Positions 4,638 through 7,088 of a stretch of 7,088 nucleotides of DNA are shown piece by piece. Under the pieces are notes generated by a model, which was not told the origin of the DNA, searched no databases, and saw only the letters and a program-made list of their open reading frames with translations. Source of the stretch: Pseudomonadota bacterium (GTDB taxonomy: Bacteria; Pseudomonadota; Alphaproteobacteria; Micropepsales; Micropepsaceae); NCBI GenBank assembly GCA_023427355.1, contig JAEZBK010000021.1:1-7088 (forward strand), written 5' to 3'. Both the position numbers and the translations under genes were made by a program. The number at the start of each line of letters is the position of its first letter. The stretch's first letter is position 1.

Positions 4638-5151
4638 GAAAAATGACGGCTTGCGCGCGGCGGGCGCGAGCCTGGCCGATTTCGCGTCGGGCCCGGTGGC
4701 GGATGCCGCCGCCAGCATCGAGCGGGCGGTGGACCGCAGCTTCACATCGGTGTCGAACACCATCGCGCGGGCGGCGGTTTCGGGCCGCAGCGCCATCGGG
4801 CAGTTGACCGCCGCGATCCTGGCGGATTTCGAGCGCATCGCCGCCAGCCAGTTCATCGTGCGCCCGGTGAGCAACCTGGTGTCGTCGGTGATCGGATCGC
4901 TGTTGCCCATTGCGGGGGCGCGGGCGATCGGCGGGCCGGTGATGGGCGGCGAGAGCTATCTGGTGGGTGAGCGCGGGCCTGAACTGTTCACGCCCGCAGG
5001 CAATGGCGCGATCACGCCGGGTGTGAACGGGGCGCGGCCGCAGGTCGTGGTGAACATCAACGCGCAGGATGCGCAGAGCTTCCTGCGCGCCAAAAGCCAG
5101 GTATCGGCGATGCTGGCGCGGGCAGTGAACCAGGGGCAGCGGAATCTATGA
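4630..5151 (+). CDS. Short tail tape measure protein (GTA gp11-like)
   Basis: 173 residues from ATG 4630, overlapping the gp10.1 stop by 8 bases. The protein fixes tail length and is thought to be ejected ahead of DNA. Seen: helical, alanine-rich N-terminal two thirds (residues 10-85), a hydrophobic patch (residues 83-105: VRPVSNLVSSVIGSLLPIAG), then the motif A-I-G-G-P-V-x-G-G-E-S-Y-L-V-G-E-R-G-P-E-L-F-T-P, which is the common C-terminal signature of tape measure proteins, and a terminal V-V-V-N-I-N-A-Q-D strand with a short helix. GTA tape measures are very short compared with phage ones (often over 600 residues), and this one is short even for a GTA (about 220 in RcGTA, from memory). The downstream gene overlaps by ATGA. 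Confidence 0.88.
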   Translation: MAEKNDGLRAAGASLADFASGPVADAAASIERAVDRSFTSVSNTIARAAVSGRSAIGQLTAAILADFERIAASQFIVRPVSNLVSSVIGSLLPIAGARAIGGPVMGGESYLVGERGPELFTPAGNGAITPGVNGARPQVVVNINAQDAQSFLRAKSQVSAMLARAVNQGQRNL

Positions 5152-5774
5152 ATTTCCATGAGGTGACCTTTCCGCTCGCCATCGCCTTCCAGTCCACGGG
5201 CGGGCCGGTGCGGCGCACCGAGATCGTCACGCTGGGATCGGGGCATGAGGAGCGCAATGCGGTGTGGGCTGGCTCGCGGCGCCGCTATGACGTGGGGTCG
5301 GGCGTGCGGACGCTGGATGACCTGGCGGGCGTGATCGCCTTCTTCGAGGCGCGGCGCGGGCAGCTATATGGCTTCCGCTTCAAGGATTTTGCCGACTGCA
5401 AGAGTTGTGCGCCGGGGGCTGTGCCTGCTGCGGGTGACCAGGTGATCGGGCGCGGTGACGGCGAAACGGCGGCTTTTGCGCTGAAGAAGCACTATAGCGA
5501 CCTGGGGGGCGCTTATGTGCGCACCATCGCCAAGCCGGTGCCCGGTTCGGTGCAGGTGGCGGTGGATGGCGTGGCGCTGGCGCATGCCTGGAACGTTGAG
5601 GCGGCGACGGGCCTTGTGACATTCGCCAGCCCGCCCGCCGAGGGCGCGGTGATCACGGCGGGCTTCGCCTTCGATACGCCGGTGCGCTTCGACACGGACG
5701 CGCTGTCCATCAACCTGGCCAGCTTTGCGGCGGGCGAGATGGCGTCGATTCCCCTGGTGGAGATCCTGCTGTGA
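5148..5774 (+). CDS. Distal tail protein, DUF2460 family (GTA gp12-like)
   Basis: 208 residues, normal for the family (TIGR02217). It forms the ring between tail tube and baseplate hub. Seen: F-H-E-V-x-F-P at the start, R-R-T-E-I-V-T-L-G-S-G-H-E-E-R-N, the R-R-R-Y-D-V-G motif, F-F-E-A-R-R-G-Q-L-Y-G-F76-R-F-K-D80-F-A-D (the family's most conserved block), L-K-K-H-Y, I-A-K-P-V-P-G-S-V, G-F-x-F-D-T-P-V-R-F-D-T-D and a C-terminal S-I-P-L-V-E-I-L. Cys84 and Cys87 follow the conserved block (D-C-K-S-C); I do not know whether this CxxC is usual. ATG 5148 overlaps the tape measure stop (ATGA), and the GTG of the next gene overlaps this gene's stop (GTGA). Confidence 0.94.
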   Translation: MNFHEVTFPLAIAFQSTGGPVRRTEIVTLGSGHEERNAVWAGSRRRYDVGSGVRTLDDLAGVIAFFEARRGQLYGFRFKDFADCKSCAPGAVPAAGDQVIGRGDGETAAFALKKHYSDLGGAYVRTIAKPVPGSVQVAVDGVALAHAWNVEAATGLVTFASPPAEGAVITAGFAFDTPVRFDTDALSINLASFAAGEMASIPLVEILL

Positions 5775-6649
5775 AAATTCTTCCCGCCGGGATGCAGGCG
5801 CACCTGGACGGCGGCGCGACGACGCTGTGCTGGTGCTGGCACCTGGAACGGCGCGATGGCGTGAGCCATGGCTTCACCGACCATGACCGGACCCTGATGT
5901 TCGGCGGCGTGACCTTTGCCGCGGTGAGCGGCTTCACCGCCAGCGAGGTGGAGAGCACGCTGGGCCTTGCGGTGGACAATCTTGAGGTTGCGGGCGCGCT
6001 GTCGGCGGCCACGCTGAACGAGGAAGACCTGCTTTCGGGGGGGTATGACAATGCCGCGATCCGGCTGTGGCGGGTCAACTGGCAGGATGTGTCGCAGCGT
6101 GTGCTGATGCGTGCCGGCACGCTGGGCGAGGTGACGCGCGCGGGCGGCGCGTTCCAGGCCGAGGTGCGTGGCCTGGCGCAGGCGCTGAACCAGAAGACCG
6201 GCCGCGTCTATGGCCGGTTGTGCGATGCCGTGCTGGGCGATGCGCGCTGCGGCGTGAGCATCACGCCCCTGGATGGCGTGGTGGCCGCGGTGGCGGACGG
6301 GCGGCGCTTTGCCGTGAACGGACTGGACGGGTCTGCGCCAGACGCATTCACCGGCGGCATGTTGCGCTTCACCAGCGGCGGCAATGCGGGCTGCGTGATG
6401 GACATCAAGCGCCATGCGGTTGCGGACGGCGCGGTGACGATGGAACTGTGGCAGGCGATGGGCGGGGTGGTGACACCGGGCGATGGTGTTTCGGTGACGC
6501 CGGGATGCGACCGGCGCTTTGCGACCTGCCGTGACCGTTTTTCCAACGCGATGAACTTTCGCGGCTTTCCCCACATGCCGGGCAATGATGCGGTGCTGGG
6601 CGGGCCGTCTGCGGGGCTGGCGATGGATGGCGGCAGCCGCCATGGCTGA
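5771..6649 (+). CDS. Baseplate hub protein, DUF2163 family (GTA gp13-like)
   Basis: 292 residues from GTG 5771; the GTGA overlap with the preceding stop fixes the start. It forms the hub below the distal tail ring. Seen: early W-C-W-H-L-E-R-R-D-G, then G-F-T-D-H-D-R-T-L-M-F, the block A-S-E-V-E-S-T-L-G-L-A-V-D-N-L-E-V-A-G-A-L, A-A-I-R-L-W-R-V-N-W, R-G-L-A-Q-A-L-N-Q, and the C-terminal C-D-R-R-F-A-T-C-R-D-R-F-S-N-A-M-N-F-R-G-F-P-H-M-P-G, which is the family signature. The RcGTA hub is reported to hold an iron-sulphur cluster; Cys151, Cys160, Cys246 and Cys253 here are the likely ligands (inference), with Cys208 extra. The stop overlaps the peptidase gene by 8 bases. Confidence 0.94.
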   Translation: MKILPAGMQAHLDGGATTLCWCWHLERRDGVSHGFTDHDRTLMFGGVTFAAVSGFTASEVESTLGLAVDNLEVAGALSAATLNEEDLLSGGYDNAAIRLWRVNWQDVSQRVLMRAGTLGEVTRAGGAFQAEVRGLAQALNQKTGRVYGRLCDAVLGDARCGVSITPLDGVVAAVADGRRFAVNGLDGSAPDAFTGGMLRFTSGGNAGCVMDIKRHAVADGAVTMELWQAMGGVVTPGDGVSVTPGCDRRFATCRDRFSNAMNFRGFPHMPGNDAVLGGPSAGLAMDGGSRHG

Positions 6650-7052
6650 CGTGGTGACGCTGGCGCGCGGCTGGATCGGCACGCCCTATCGCCACCAGGC
6701 GAGCCTGAAGGGCGTGGGCTGTGATTGCCTGGGCCTGTTGCGCGGGGTGTGGCGCGAATTGCGTGGTGCGGAGGCCGAAGCGATTGCGCCCTATGCGCCC
6801 GATTGGGCTGCATCCGAGACGCTGCGCGATGGGCTGGCGCGCCATCTGAGGGACATACAGAAAGACGGGATGGCGGCGGGTGATGTGCTGCTGTTCCGCA
6901 TGGGTGCGGGCGGGCCGGCGCGGCATTGCGCCATCCTGGCCGAACGTGATGGGGCGTGGACGCTGATCCATGCCCGTCAGGACCGCGCGGTGCGCGAGGA
7001 AGCGTTCGGCGTCTTCTGGCGCGCGCGGCTGGCTTACATCTTTCGGATCTGA
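6642..7052 (+). CDS. NlpC/P60 family cell wall peptidase (GTA gp14-like)
   Basis: 136 residues from ATG 6642, overlapping the hub gene by 8 bases; an in-frame ATG further upstream would add low-complexity sequence read from the hub gene. A cysteine peptidase carried in the baseplate to open the recipient's peptidoglycan. Seen: A-R-G-W-I-G-T-P-Y-R-H-Q-A-S, the active-site block G-V-G-C27-D-C29-L-G-L-L-R-G-V-W-R-E-L in which Cys29 is the expected nucleophile, the A-G-D-V-L-L-F-R-M motif, H95 in R-H-C-A-I-L (expected catalytic His) and H110 in L-I-H-A-R (third residue position). Motifs and length are complete. There is no signal peptide, as expected for a particle-borne enzyme. The next gene starts 4 bases after the stop. 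Confidence 0.95.
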   Translation: MADVVTLARGWIGTPYRHQASLKGVGCDCLGLLRGVWRELRGAEAEAIAPYAPDWAASETLRDGLARHLRDIQKDGMAAGDVLLFRMGAGGPARHCAILAERDGAWTLIHARQDRAVREEAFGVFWRARLAYIFRI

Positions 7053-7056
7053 AGCG

Positions 7057-7088
7057 ATGGCATCTCTGGTTCTGGGTGTCGCCGGGGG
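7057..7088 (+). CDS. Start of GTA gp15-like baseplate / host-recognition protein (cut by window end)
   Basis: Only ten whole codons are visible: M-A-S-L-V-L-G-V-A-G, then a partial Gly codon. This hydrophobic, Gly- and Ala-rich start is typical of GTA gp15 (the large multidomain baseplate protein with a TIM-barrel-like domain), and the position directly after the NlpC/P60 gene is where gp15 always stands. The ATG is 4 bases after the peptidase stop. Identification rests on position and a very short N-terminus. Confidence 0.65.
   Translation, partial: MASLVLGVAG

Noticed and set aside
1..7088. Search for tRNA genes, CRISPR arrays, insertion sequences, attachment sites and integrase genes
   Set aside because: None seen. 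The coding content is continuous phage/GTA structural genes with no terminal repeats or regularly spaced repeats.

Overview
The window looks like a GC-rich alphaproteobacterial chromosome segment carrying the head and tail half of a gene transfer agent (GTA) cluster of the Rhodobacter capsulatus type (RcGTA), or a close defective-prophage relative. Evidence for this is the gene order: small membrane protein (g3.5-like), HK97 prohead protease, HK97-fold major capsid protein, head-tail connector, TP901-1-type tail tube protein, GTA gp10 and gp10.1 tail chaperones, a very short tape measure, DUF2460 distal tail protein, DUF2163 hub, NlpC/P60 peptidase, and the first codons of the gp15 baseplate protein. 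All genes are on the + strand. No integrase, lysis, replication or immunity gene is visible. The order within Alphaproteobacteria cannot be fixed from sequence alone.

Layout. Positions 1-955 hold two tandem, clearly paralogous genes of the CxxCxxCC (YkgJ-like, metal-chelating) type. The first is cut by the window edge. They run by overlaps into the g3.5-like gene (952-1200), whose membrane-segment codons contain an intrinsic-terminator-like hairpin. Protease (1216-1752) and capsid (1775-3025) follow. The only sizeable gap, 3026-3168, lies between capsid and connector and contains, with the capsid stop codon, three consecutive strong hairpins. The connector (3169-3699) is followed directly by the tail tube gene (3710-4123), so the stopper (gp7) and tail-terminator (gp8) genes usual at this point are absent. 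From 4123 to 7052 the genes overlap by 1 to 8 bases, as in a translationally coupled operon.

How it works together. Protease and capsid build the prohead. The connector joins it to a tail made of the tube protein, whose length is set by the tape measure with help from the two chaperones. Distal tail protein, hub, peptidase and gp15 form the baseplate that penetrates the recipient envelope. Strong Shine-Dalgarno sequences stand directly before the two high-copy proteins, capsid and tail tube.

Main observations: (1) a perfect X XXY YYZ slippery heptamer in gp10 (4446-4452) that would fuse gp10 to gp10.1 by -1 frameshifting and restore the full gp10.1 domain, which its own ATG truncates; (2) tandem CxxCxxCC paralogs joined to the GTA operon; (3) missing gp7 and gp8; (4) three hairpins after the capsid gene, one enclosing the stop codon; (5) a terminator-like element inside the g3.5-like gene.
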